Origin: Batkoa obscura
Taxonomy: Eukaryota > Entomophthoromycota > Entomophthoromycetes > Entomophthorales > Batkoaceae
Reading direction: 5' to 3'
NCBI GenBank assembly: GCA_030770535.1
Contig: JASVEC010000009.1
Coordinates: forward strand, 682,001-746,000
Length of the DNA: 64,000 nucleotides
Below the pieces are notes generated by a model. The model had not been told where the DNA came from and did no database searches. It saw nothing but the letters and a program-made list of their open reading frames with translations. The first letter of the stretch is position 1, and the number at the start of each line of letters is the position of its first letter. The position numbers and the translations under genes were made by a program. Below are positions 1-11,136 of this stretch, one piece after another.

Positions 1-245
1 GATCCAATTAGCATAAATCGATTAGAAATCATTGTCCAATCGAATATGATTTTTTGAAACATTTGGTACTCAAAGGGTTAAACAAAAAAATTCTAATTCA
101 ATGAACATTTTACTCGAAAAAATTGGTACTCAAGAAGCTAAAAGATTATATTTATTGAGCAAACTTTATGCTAAATATTGCTAAAAGTGTCATGAATTCA
201 AATACAAATAAATCAAATTGACTGTTTTTAATATTTTATTACAAA

Positions 246-1539
246 ATGGTAAAATTTGATCAATCAACCAATATTCTGTTAGAAGATGTGGTTAAGTTGC
301 TGCCTCCTAAAGATTTATTCAAATTGAGGTTTTTAAGTAAAGATTATTCAATATTGTAAGTAGAGTAATCATATATAATTTGATCCAATCACTTATAATC
401 AAGATGCATTGCCTAAATATTGGAATTATCAAGAAAGATTTATCAAAGAAAACGAAGATATAATGAAATATATAAATTTAAGTGATAATGCGGTATATTA
501 TTTAGATCATTGTCCAAATATTCAATACATACGTTATTCAAGCATGTATGAATGTTATAAGACAAAACTTGAGGCTAAACCATCAAAATTAAAAAAGTTA
601 TTTTTATAGGGCTATAAATGTAAAAATGGTTTAGGTTTATTTGTTTCATATTTAGGCCAGCTTGAAGTTAAATGTAAAGGAAGTGGTATATTAATAGAAG
701 ATACTATTAAATATTTAAATCCAAATATATTAAGGTCATTTACAATAAATAGTATTTTAAAATCAAGCCTCGATGGATTAGATGTTATTAAGATAAAGTT
801 TAGGAATTTGAAAGCTTTAAATATAGAATCCGATGGTCTTATTGTTACATCTAATAGTCTTGATCCAAATTTAAGTTTTAATTCCAATTTAAGATTAAGT
901 ATTTAAGGGTTTTTTAGTAAGGGCTTTAATATTGAATACCTTAGTAATTTAAATTAAATGAAACGTTTAAGATTAGTAGATAATTATGGGTATTTTGTGG
1001 ATGTCTTTGGAGAGCCTAGAGATATAAAATCAATCGGAAAGAGTAATATCATGACTTTAGGTTATTTTTATCCAAAAGCTTCAACTGATTATGAGTTTTT
1101 AAAGGCACCAACATTGAAAGAAATTCATTTGTTTTGTATAACAAAAAAAGTATTAGAATCCATTTCATTGATTGAAAATATTCAAATTATTTATATTAGA
1201 TTTTTAAAATTTGATATGATTAAATTATTTAGTAAGTTAGATTTTAATAAGATCGATTTATATAATGAAATATATAATTCACTTACATGTAACTTTATAA
1301 AAAAAATTGATACTGATTATATTACTATTAATTTTGATCACTTTCTTTGTTTTTTAGCTCTTTTTTCTAACCTTGAAATAATTAAGATTAACACTATTGC
1401 TCTCAATGTACAATATATAGAAGTTGATTATGCCCACACTACTCACTTATTACTCGTTGCACCTTTTGCACCCAATATTAAAGAATCTTATCATTATTTA
1501 TTGGAGCATGTTCTATTGTTGGATTGGATCAATGTGTAA
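246..1539 (+). pseudogene. F-box / leucine-rich-repeat-like protein, broken
   Basis: The first exon (start codon at 246) encodes an F-box-like helix run, LLEDVVKLLPPKDLFKLRFL. A short intron (donor near 337 or 356, acceptor near 403) leads into a long frame rich in Leu, Asn and Ile with LRR-like spacing. That frame runs to 1539 and is interrupted by three in-frame stops: TAG at 607-609, TAA at 904-906 and TAA at 955-957. There is no frame change between them. Codon use and composition stay protein-like throughout, so this looks like a recently inactivated host gene. The last piece, 958-1539 (193 codons), starts with ATG and could still be expressed. F-box proteins recruit substrates to SCF ubiquitin ligases. 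The F-box call rests on the first exon only, and the exact splice is unclear. Confidence 0.5.
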
Positions 1540-1787
1540 TATATTTTTTTTGTACGTTTCATTTAGTTGTCATTTGTTTTATCATTAAATTATGCTAGCT
1601 ACAAATTAGAAATAAAATTTTAAGTAGTTTGTTTCTGAGATTTTAAATAATTAATAATACTATATAGTTAAGTTTAACAGTCTATTGGAAGATTTTGTAT
1701 AAAACATCAAATAGCATTATATATAAATTGTTCTTATTTAATATATATTTGTGTAGTTTTCTGTATAAATTTAACCAAATAAACCAT

Positions 1788-1830
1788 GCGCTGGTGGCTT
1801 AGTTTCAGTAGAACATGTAAATATTTATTA
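1788..1830 (+). other. tRNA-Gly-like 5' half (relic)
   Basis: The stretch starts GCGCTGGTGGCTTAG and continues to GTAGAAC, resembling the acceptor strand, D-arm and A box of fungal tRNA-Gly. The anticodon arm and a proper B box (GGTTCGA) cannot be found downstream, so it is not a working tRNA. It may be a decayed tRNA gene or the head of a tRNA-derived SINE. Confidence 0.3.
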
Positions 1831-2163
1831 TGTGTAACCCGTATAACAGTACTTTCAAGAAATCACCATATATTCACCTTAATATCTCAGTAAAAGCTTC
1901 AACATCTTTAAATTCACATTTTGTTCATATATTTGCTCTCCATTTTATTGTAGTGCTGTAATTTTAGCTCAATTGATGTTAATAATTATTCTATTGCAAA
2001 CAATTCATCAATTGTAATATGTCAAATAATATCTACGATCTTTTGTTACAGTATATTTAATGAGCATCCACATATGCTTTTTTTACAAGTTAACTTTAGG
2101 AGCTTAGATTATATATTAATAGTTTCAATTATATTAATTAAATAATTTTACAGCATCAAACTT

Positions 2164-2244
2164 TTTTCTTGGTCTTTTTTACCTTTATTTAGTAAAACAT
2201 CTTCGAGATTTACTAAATAAAGGTAAAAAAAGATCAAGAGAAAA
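2164..2244. repeat. 81-bp near-perfect inverted repeat (hairpin)
   Basis: Left arm 2164-2196 and right arm 2209-2244 are reverse complements, with about 2 mismatches and a small length difference, around a 12-base loop (ACATCTTCGAGA). The matching core reads TTTACTAAATAAAGGTAAAA on the right arm. It lies about 670 bp upstream of the eIF2-alpha gene and within no visible gene. It could be a tiny foldback element or a structured RNA; nothing in the sequence decides. Confidence 0.8.
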
Positions 2245-2917
2245 TTTCTAGTTGAGTACAATACATAAAGTAGCTCAGTTAATATAGTATTAGTTTATCA
2301 AACAATTTAAATAAACCTTTTTAAATCAAATTGTTTTGTAAAATACAACTAATTTAATTGATATTTTCATAAATAGCCTAATATTTTTTTGTAATAAAAA
2401 TGGTAGAGTTGCTGGTTACAGCGTTGTTTCTTGTTTTTTGCTTTCCTAATGCATGGTTTTTTTGATTATAATTCATTTTGCACTAAAAATGGTAATTATT
2501 TTGCAGCAGAATTTTTACTATTGCAACTATGTACTTCTACCATTGTTTACATGGAAATGGTTATATCATAATTTTCAAAGCTTAAAAAGTGGGATTTTAT
2601 ACTAAAAATCCCTTTTTTAACCTTTAATAAATCGTCTACTTATAATAATAATAAAATGATTAAAAAAAAGAGAATCGATAGAACAATAAAAATAAACCCT
2701 GTCATATGTTTATAATATTTATATATAGCATTATAAATGAGGAATATTAAGAAAAATATCAGCCTATTATGAATTTTCATATTTTTTCAATTTTTTCAAA
2801 TTTTAACTTCACTAATTTTGCTTTTAGCCAATCAAACTACTCAAAAAAAAATCACACAATAAAAAAAGATAGAAAATTTGAACTAAACTTGACTTTGATT
2901 AAAAAGAAAAAGTTAAG

Positions 2918-4135
2918 ATGAACAACTGTCGAATGTATGAAAACAAATACCCGGAGGTGGATGAGGTAGTAATGGTAAATGTGCGATCAATTGCCGAAGT
3001 TGGAGCCTATGTGAATCTATTAGAATATGATAATATCGAGGGTATGGTTCTTTTATCAGAGTTATCTAGAAAACGTATAAGATCGGTGCAAAAGATTATT
3101 CGAGTTGGTAGAAATGAAGTGGTTGTAGTTATGCGTGTTGATAAAGAGAAAGGTAGTTTTATACATTTTTTAGAGAATATAGGTATTAATTCGAGCTTTT
3201 TTATCAGGTTATATTGATCTTTCTAAAAGGAGAGTGTCACCTGAAGAAGTTATTAAGGCTGAAGAAAAGTTCAATAAGTCAAAAGCTGTAATTCTTTTAT
3301 TTATTATTTTAATCTTTCTTTAATTTGTATGATCAATAGGTTCATAGTATTATGCGTCACGTAGCTGAAAAGAAATCTATTGATTTAGAATCTCTTTATC
3401 AACAATTTGGCTGGCCCCTTTATAAAAAATATGGTCATGCTTATGATGCTTTCCGTTTAGCCATTACGTAAGTGTTTAATTTTAGTATTTATTAGTAGTT
3501 TAATGAATTGTTATTAGTGAGCCAGACTCTGTATTTGAGTCCCTTGAAATTGAATCTAGTATTAAAGAAGAGCTTTTGAACAAGATCCGCAGCAAACTTA
3601 CACCTCAACCAACAAAATTCAGAGCAGGTAAATTTTTCAAATTTAGTGTTATAGGACGAATGTATTGATTACCTTATTAGATATTGAGGTCACTTGTTTT
3701 GGCTATGATGGTATTGATACTATCAAAGCTGCATTAACAGCTGGAGAAGAATGCTCTAACGAGTCTAATCAAATTAAAGTAAGTTTTATTTTAGTAAGAA
3801 TAATATAGTTCATTCAAACTTTAATATATTAGATTAAATTGGTAGCTCCGCCATTATATGTTATGATCACCAATTCAGTTGATAAAAATGAAGGTGTTGA
3901 AGTATTAGAAAAAGCAATTGGCAAAATTGAGGAAATACTTGTAAAGAATTCAGGCAACATTACAATCAAGATGAAGGTAAGCTTTTATTTGATTCTTTAA
4001 CTATCATTTATTTATTGTTATTAGCCTAAAGCTGTTTCAGATACAGATGAACAAGAGTTGGCTGCACTTATGGCCCGTGTTGAAAAAGAAAATACTGAAG
4101 TTGATGGAGATGCTGATATCACCGATGAAGAATAA
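2918..4135 (+). CDS. SUI2: translation initiation factor eIF2, alpha subunit
   Basis: Subunit of the eIF2 GTPase complex that brings initiator Met-tRNA to the 40S ribosome. The N-terminal S1 (OB) domain (about residues 14-90) carries the loop [12 protein letters not shown]. Its first Ser after EL (residue 50) matches the Ser51 that eIF2-alpha kinases phosphorylate, so the integrated stress response control point is present. It continues with the family strings [40 protein letters not shown] and an acidic tail. Six short introns were read: 3153-3207, 3288-3339, one near 3469-3515, 3628-3680, 3779-3832 and 3977-4024. The product is about 300 aa, normal for the family. Identification is secure; exon edges are by eye. 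Confidence 0.95.
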
Positions 4136-4316
4136 ATTTTATCGCTTATGGCAATAGAATAGATTAAGTTAAATTTTAATATATCTAAATAAATATTAAT
4201 ATTTAATCTAAATTATTTGTTTAAATTTTAAAATCAGAATAATAGTAAAAACAATTAACAACATGAAATTTTATTTAACTGAAAACATTCATTTTTTTAT
4301 TTAATATTCAAAACTA

Positions 4317-6770
4317 TTATTGTGAGTCACCCTTTTCATTATTATTTAATGAGGAATCATTTTGCTTTAAAAAATCATTCAATCCCCAAACATCATCAAA
4401 AGAAGTAGTAAAGGTATCAGTATTTTTTTGTACCGGGGTACCCATTTGAGTACTGAAATCAAACTCATCCAACCAACTAGACGCTTCATTCTTTTCTTTT
4501 ACTTCTCTTTTAAATCCGGGTGGTGGTGGAAATAAAGAGTAACTAGAAATGCTCGTGGCTTGAGTTGTCAATGGAGTCTCAAAGGGAGAATACGATCGAG
4601 TGCCATTGGTGTGAGACGCTAACGAAGTCTGAAATGGAGAATAAGCCTGTGTAACATTAGTTTGAGATGTTGATGAAGGTTGAAATGGGGAATAAGCTTG
4701 AGTGGTATTAGCTTGGGTTGATCTACTTTGATTAAATGGTGAAAATGATTGATTACTAATAGAAGTAATAGGCTTTGAACTTTGATATGAAAAGGGTTGT
4801 GGGTTTAAAGGCTCATTAAAAGGATCAAAATTATTATCTTCTTTACTATTAATTTCAAAGCTTCGTTTGTTAAACCATGGCGTATCATTTAAAAATTTTG
4901 AATTATCAATTCGATTTTCTATAGTTTTGCTGGAAAACCCAGGTGGTGGGGTAGACACATTCCTTCCCAATGCTTTGCTCTGACTCCTGCCCACAGGATT
5001 TAACAAAGCACTCCATGGATCTTGACTATAATCTTGATTATGGTATTCTTTAAAAGGTTTACTCGAAGTAGTTGAGTTGGCTGATAAGGAAGTTGCTAAA
5101 GGCCATGACTCAATAGCACTCTTTTTATCCTCATTAAACAAAAGATCGTAGCCATTTAAGGAATCACTATCCATGCTATGTTTCTTATTATCCTCATTAA
5201 ATAAATGATCATGGCCATTCAATGAATCATCATCCATACTATGTTTCTTTTTATCTATCGTTTCATTCACCTTTTCAACTTTGTGTACCTCTTCTTTCTT
5301 ATTTTTTGTAGAATTTTTATTCTTAACTTTATTAAAAGAAGCTAAAGATTGTAAAAGTTGTAACTTTTTTGAATTCAAGTCTTCAAGTCGGAAATTTAAC
5401 TCTGTTTTATTTTCTTCAAGTTGTTTGAGTTTACTGACTTGATTTAAAAACTTAATTATTTCTTCCTTGCTTATTCCTTGGGTCCTATTTTGAAATTCTA
5501 TACTTTCTTTAATTTGTTTTTCTAACTTTTGATGCTCTTCTCTCTTCCTATTTAATTCCTCCTGTTTTTCCTCATACTCGTGGATTATAGCCTCCGTTTC
5601 TTTACCTATCTTTTTTACTTCATCTTCTAAGCTTTGACACTCCTTTCTAAGTTTACTAATATCAATACAGTACCTTTTTTCCATTTGATGGATCAGCTTA
5701 GGTTGCTCCAATTTAAACTTTTTTTGTGCTTCCACTTTACTTTGTAAACTTTGCATTTCATTTTTTAATTTTTTAAGCGTAACATTCAACTCATCATATA
5801 ATCGTTCCTGATTTAACTTTTTTCCTTTCAATTCATCTTTTTCATTACATATAACCTCTCTTTCTTTTTTCACTGTTTCTAACTTTTCCTTAAGCTCGGC
5901 AACCTCCTCCTTTTTTTTCTGAATATCTTCTTGTATAGAACTTGGTATCGCTTCTTCTTTTTGTAACGATTCCATCTCTGTCTTTATATTCTCCCTACTC
6001 TCTTGAATTGCCTTAAGATCATGCTCTAGCTGTTTCACATCATCTTCAGTTGGTATCTCATTACTCTGATAACTCGCATTATTCGCACCCTCTAAAGGCT
6101 CTTTTGGTGTGTGAAACGATATATAAAGCGATGCCGCTTTCCCCCTAGTTCTAGAAAACGCCCATATCCTTATTCTATACGTACAGTTGGGCCTTAAATT
6201 TGGTATTGATACTGCTCTCTCATGAGCATCGCAACGACAGATAATATGATTATTGACTTCCACGTGATAACCGTCAATGTATCTATCCAATGGATGTTCC
6301 CATATAATGTGAGCAGAATTGTGCTGCAACAGCCTTAGAAAAAGGGAAGGCGGTTCCATCAGCCTTACATTAAATAGATGTAGCAGTTGTTTATTGTCTA
6401 TAGAAACAGATATCTTATAAAGAATCCAACATAGCATGATAGAAAGTGAATATGTGACTAAAATAGTCCATATGGAAACGTTGACAGTAAATGAAAGTGC
6501 TAGAACCACACGAATAATAGAAAATAATAAAGCTAAAAATTTGGTTATAGACTTTCCAGATAGTAACAAAGCATATACGATACAGGTTAAAAATAAGCCC
6601 TGCAATGAGGAAGGTAAGCGGAAGCTTAGCAAAGCATTTAGTAGGATTATTGAGAGGTAAAAACCCTTTGCACTCGTTGTTTCAGGAAATTGTATCTCAA
6701 ATTGTGTCATGTTTTGATTTTTTGTAAAAAGAGTGTTTTTGGATAGTTTTAAACTGTGCTTTAAGAGCAC
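4317..6770 (-). CDS. membrane-anchored fibronectin-III / coiled-coil protein
   Basis: Single uninterrupted frame of 817 codons. Order: an N-terminal cluster of about four hydrophobic spans (residues 37-123); one fibronectin type III domain (about 137-222, with WEHPLDRYIDGYHVEV and CTYRIRIWAFS); a long charged coiled coil (about 244-480); then a low-complexity tail. The tail has two tandem copies of a KKHSMDxDSLNGxDxLFNED unit, two PPPGF motifs and at least four copies of a YSPFxxxxxxTQxN-type repeat. Proteins combining these parts occur in other fungi, but I know of no settled function. The layout suggests a tether on an internal membrane with a cytosolic tail. Met21 is an alternative start. 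It lacks introns, unlike most neighbours. Confidence 0.75.
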   Translation of the reverse strand: MLLKHSLKLSKNTLFTKNQNMTQFEIQFPETTSAKGFYLSIILLNALLSFRLPSSLQGLFLTCIVYALLLSGKSITKFLALLFSIIRVVLALSFTVNVSIWTILVTYSLSIMLCWILYKISVSIDNKQLLHLFNVRLMEPPSLFLRLLQHNSAHIIWEHPLDRYIDGYHVEVNNHIICRCDAHERAVSIPNLRPNCTYRIRIWAFSRTRGKAASLYISFHTPKEPLEGANNASYQSNEIPTEDDVKQLEHDLKAIQESRENIKTEMESLQKEEAIPSSIQEDIQKKKEEVAELKEKLETVKKEREVICNEKDELKGKKLNQERLYDELNVTLKKLKNEMQSLQSKVEAQKKFKLEQPKLIHQMEKRYCIDISKLRKECQSLEDEVKKIGKETEAIIHEYEEKQEELNRKREEHQKLEKQIKESIEFQNRTQGISKEEIIKFLNQVSKLKQLEENKTELNFRLEDLNSKKLQLLQSLASFNKVKNKNSTKNKKEEVHKVEKVNETIDKKKHSMDDDSLNGHDHLFNEDNKKHSMDSDSLNGYDLLFNEDKKSAIESWPLATSLSANSTTSSKPFKEYHNQDYSQDPWSALLNPVGRSQSKALGRNVSTPPPGFSSKTIENRIDNSKFLNDTPWFNKRSFEINSKEDNNFDPFNEPLNPQPFSYQSSKPITSISNQSFSPFNQSRSTQANTTQAYSPFQPSSTSQTNVTQAYSPFQTSLASHTNGTRSYSPFETPLTTQATSISSYSLFPPPPGFKREVKEKNEASSWLDEFDFSTQMGTPVQKNTDTFTTSFDDVWGLNDFLKQNDSSLNNNEKGDSQ

Positions 6771-6973
6771 TTTTTGTTCTCAGACTTTTGCTTAGAGTAA
6801 ATGGAAAATAGTAAAATGAAAAATTAAGTGCAGTTTGCCCATTTTTGGGCTTATCTAATGCTGGTTTTCATATTGTCATTAGCTTTTTTATTGAAATTTA
6901 ATTGGCTTGTTTGCAAATATAAGTTCAAATGTAAAAAAGCAAGTTAAATTAATAGTTTATAATAAATACAACA

Positions 6974-8020
6974 ATGTGCATCTGCAGTTGGTGGTATCCT
7001 ACGTCGCATTTGAGTATAAATTTGTAAAAATCAAATTATACACTTGTTAACATAAAAATAATAAAACTTTGAGATAGCATATTAGCTTTTAATCGTGATG
7101 AAAAGATGGATCGAGATACTTTATTAGCTCAAGAATGGAAGCTAGAAGGAGGAGAAGCTAGCTTTATTTCAGGGTTAGATGGTGAAAATAGTATCCAAAA
7201 AGAAAATGTTAATGGAATAAGTTGCTACAAAAAAGCTGGCACTTGGCTAGCGGTAGGCTCGAATGGAAGGATAGCTTTTCTTACTAATATACCAAATCCT
7301 AAAGAAGAAGTTGAAAACACAAGTAAAAAGTATCACTCTAGAGGTGAGTTAGTTACAAATTATTTAAGCGAGAATTTAGGAATTGACGAGTACATCTCAA
7401 AGGTTGTGAGTGAGTTAGAGAACTATAAAGGGTTTAATTTGGTGCTTGGGGATTTCAATAAGAGGGAAATGAAGTTATTAGCGCATCCTTTTGAGGAATC
7501 AAATGGCAATCAGTATTTCGAGGTTACTAGCTTGAAGTTGGAACAGGTTTATACTCTGTCGAATGTGTTGTTTGGTGAAAAGTTGACGAAAATTGATTTA
7601 TTACAAGATAAGATTCGAAGTGTAGTTAGGGAAGTAAGTTGTAACACTACTTAAATCATAGTAAATAATTGAAAAATAGGATATGGATCTGAATACAATA
7701 GCTAAGGAAGTATTGAAAATTATGGGGTGATTAAGATTTTATTAGCTTTTAGGTGTAAACTAAATACTTTATTATTTAGACCCACAGAAGATACTAAGAT
7801 AGCAAATAGCAGAAAAGATTTGGGTGATGAAGTTTTTATTAGGGGAGTTAACATCGACCCTTCGGCTATTAGTAAGAGGTTTTATGGTACTCGTACTACC
7901 ACCCTAGTCATTTTAGATCATGATAATGTTGTTCACTATTTGGAGTATGTGTGGGAGAATACGTTAAACCACGTTAAAGTTAATCAACCAAATGGATTTA
8001 ATTTGAATATTAAATGTTAA
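6974..8020 (+). CDS. TANGO2: TANGO2 family protein (NRDE domain)
   Basis: TANGO2 proteins have a conserved NRDE motif and have been linked to Golgi organisation, mitochondria and heme handling. Four exons fit (6974-7023, 7078-7633, 7680-7726, 7780-8020) and sum to 894 nt, exactly 298 codons, which supports the splice model. The protein starts Met-Cys, giving the N-terminal Cys typical of the family. The NRDE motif follows in ILAFNRDEK across the first junction, then GTWLAVGSNGRIAFLTN, SRGELV, NLVLGDFN and the C-terminal signature YGTRTTTLVILDHD. The third donor (GTGATT) is weak. Length (297 aa) is normal. The start was chosen because it supplies the family's MC N-terminus. Confidence 0.92.
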
Positions 8021-8286
8021 TAAATATCGTTTATTATATTACAGCTATTTATTTTACACGAACATATCGTGTTTATTTATTTCTATAAAATCTAGATAAT
8101 AAAATAAGAATTAATAATTTAAATTGATATTATTAGTATTTTTACCTAATTAGTCCAAACCTTATCAACAAGGTCATTCTAGCACAGCTAACTCAAGTTA
8201 GTCAAGCCTGAAAAAATGACGAAAAAAGCGGAGATGATTATTAATAAAAACTCAAAAAAACTCATTTTATTCTTCCATTTATAAAA

Positions 8287-10924
8287 ATGTTACTGCAATT
8301 GATAAAAAGAAATGCCAGTTCATTTAGACCTAATGGCCATATAAAATTTAATTATGTAAGTACTATAATGAGAATATAGATTTGTTGACTAATAGTTAGC
8401 TCAATAGTATAAGCCATAGAAATCAATATAGAGTTAATTTCAAAGTTGGAGTTCCAGTAAGTGAATTCAAGTTTTTCATAAAAGGGCAAGCTAAAATTGA
8501 TTTAGACATACAACAATTTACAGACATATAAGACAAAAGGAAAAGTAGAGAGCTCTACTTTATTACAAGAGAAACAAGATGAGTCTGAACGAAAGCAAGA
8601 GATGGAGATTATAAAAAGCTTAACCAAATATGTATGGCCAAAAAATGATTGGGGCACAAAATCAAGATTGATCCTTTCACTCGCTTTTTTGGGCATCGGG
8701 AAGGTAAATTTAACAATATTTTTGTTTTGTTTTATTTTAAAAAAAAGGTTTTGAACGTGCAAGTACCGATGATTTTTAAGCATATTGTTGATACTTTAAA
8801 CAACGCACCAGAAGCTGCACTAACCCTAACATCAGGAGCAGGAGCTTTGTTAATAGGATGTAAAAACAATTTTTATTTTTATTCTTTATTAATCATTTTA
8901 AAAAGATGGCGCTGCCAGGCTAGGTGCTACACTATTTCAAGAGTTACGGAGCGCTGTTTTTGTCAAAGTATCACAGAAAGCGATTCGTACTGTGGCTAAA
9001 AGAACGTTCGATCATTTGTTAAACTTGGACCTACAGTTCCATTTAACTAGACAAACTGGTGGCCTACATAGGGCCATTGACCGTGGGACAAAGTAAGCTT
9101 GATTCATTACTTTCACTGTTTTATTCAATGCATTAGGGGTATCAATTTTTTATTGTCCGCGATTGTTTTTCATATGCTACCTACAGTACTTGAAGTCGCG
9201 ATGGTGTGTAGTATTTTAGTAGGTTTTTGTATAACAAAAATTTGGACATACCTATAATGGTTTTAATTATTGTATAGGCATCCAATTATGGAGCTCAATT
9301 TGCAGCTTTAACCCTTGGTACAGTTACTGCTTATACTACCTTTACTGTTATGGTGACTACTTGGAGGTAGGCGAATATATTTGCATAGTATTGCCCTTTT
9401 ATTGATAATTTATTTAGAACTAAGATACGGAGAGATATGAATGCAGCTGATAATGAAGGGGCGTCTAGATCTATTGACTCATTAATTAATTTTGAAGCTG
9501 TAAAAGTAAGTACTATTAAGAAAAGCCTTATTTATTTGATTATTTATTACTTTGAATGTAGTACTTTAACAATGAAAAATATGAAGTTGATAGATACGAT
9601 GAATCGCTAGCAAAATATGAGGTTGCAGCCAGGAAAACGTGGTTAAGTTTAGCTTTCTTAAATGCCGGACAAAATGCTATTTTCAGCACTTCTTTAACGC
9701 TTATGATGTACTTGGCTAGTGAGGGTATTGTTACTGGAGCATTGACAATTGGTGATTTAGTGATGATCAACGGACTGGTATTCCAATTATCGGTTCCTTT
9801 AAACTTTTTGGGTTCAGTTTATAGGGAACTTAAGCAATCTTTGACCGATATGGGCACCATGTTTAATTTACAGAAAATCAAAAGTGAGATAAAGGTAATA
9901 AAAATATTCGTTTTATAGTAAGCTAGTACTTATTATTAGGAATTACCAAATGCTGTACCGTATGAATATAAAGGAGGAGAAATTGTGTTCGAAAACGTTT
10001 CGTTTGGATATAATAAAGACAGACAGATATTATCCGATTTTAATTTTGTAGTACCAGCAGGTAAAAAAGTAGCCTTTGTAGGGCCTTCGGGTTGCGGGTA
10101 AATTAGCTATAAATTCAGTATATTTTCTTGTACTAAAAATCAATAGTAAATCTACAATTATGAGATTATTATATCGCTTTTATGAGCCTACCAATGGCAC
10201 GATTAAATTAGACGGACAAGATATCACTCAAGTCAAGCTTGATTCTTTAAGATCCCAAATTGGGGTTATGCCACAAGTAAAAATGATTTCAATAGTTATC
10301 ATTACAAAAAATAAATATTTTTATTTAGGATACCCCTTTATTTAATAACACCATTTACTATAATATTGCTTATGGGAATCCAAAAGCCACCAAAGAGCAA
10401 GTGATAGAAGCAGCTAAAAAAGCACAGATACACAAAACAATCATGAGATTACCAAAGGGCTATGATACCATGGTAGGTGAAAGAGGGTTGATGTTATCAG
10501 GTAAGAAAATAATAAAAACAAGGTGTGTATTCTTTATTAATGAATAAAATAAGGTGGAGAAAAACAACGTATAGCTTTATCTCGAACCATACTCAAGGAT
10601 AGTCAGATTGTATTTTTTGATGAAGCTACCTCCGCTTTGGATACCACAACCGAAAATGCACTGTTAGATTCTATTAAATCGTTTTTGGGTAAAGATCGTA
10701 CCTCAATATTTATTGCTCATCGCCTTAAAACTATTTCAGATGCTGGTAAGTTATTTTTATTATTTCGAAATAGTTTAACTTTACATTTAGATATCATCTT
10801 TGTCCTCAACCATGGTAAAGTAGTGGAACAAGGTAGTCACCATGAATTATTAAATTCAGACTCTATTTATAGATCTATGTGGTTCCAGCAGCAGCTGGAA
10901 TCAGAAAGAATGCATAAAAATTAA
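8287..10924 (+). CDS. ATM1: mitochondrial ABC half-transporter Atm1 (ABCB7 type)
   Basis: Inner-mitochondrial-membrane exporter of a glutathione-linked sulfur compound needed for cytosolic Fe-S protein assembly. The first exon (8287-8355) gives a basic, Ser-rich presequence-like start ([15 protein letters not shown]). The membrane part has the Atm1 hallmarks [40 protein letters not shown] and [13 protein letters not shown]. The nucleotide-binding domain has Walker A GPSGCGKST (split by an intron inside GG|T), the Q-loop GVMPQ, signature LSGGEKQR, Walker [12 protein letters not shown] and the H-loop AHRLKT. Many introns of 45-60 bp. The tail ends [12 protein letters not shown]. Exons between 8356 and 8700 are less certain than the rest. 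Confidence 0.93.
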
Positions 10925-11136
10925 AATTATTGGTTAGAATAAGGTTAGAGCTATTTTATACATTTTTTTAAGTGTTTTACTCAATAAATAAAAGCTAGAG
11001 CTTTACATTTATATTTTTGATTATTTGAATACTTTTGTCATCGTTTTTATGGTTTTAAATTTTGTAAATTAAAGCAATAGATTGATTGGTTCAAAGTGGC
11101 CATTTGTTGCAAAATCAATTTACCTTTTTAATCTTG

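Larger units (their letters stand above)
1540..2917. other. intergenic, AT-rich
   Basis: No convincing coding exon. It holds a tRNA-Gly-like relic (1788-1830) and a strong 81-bp foldback (2164-2244), both listed separately. Confidence 0.6.
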
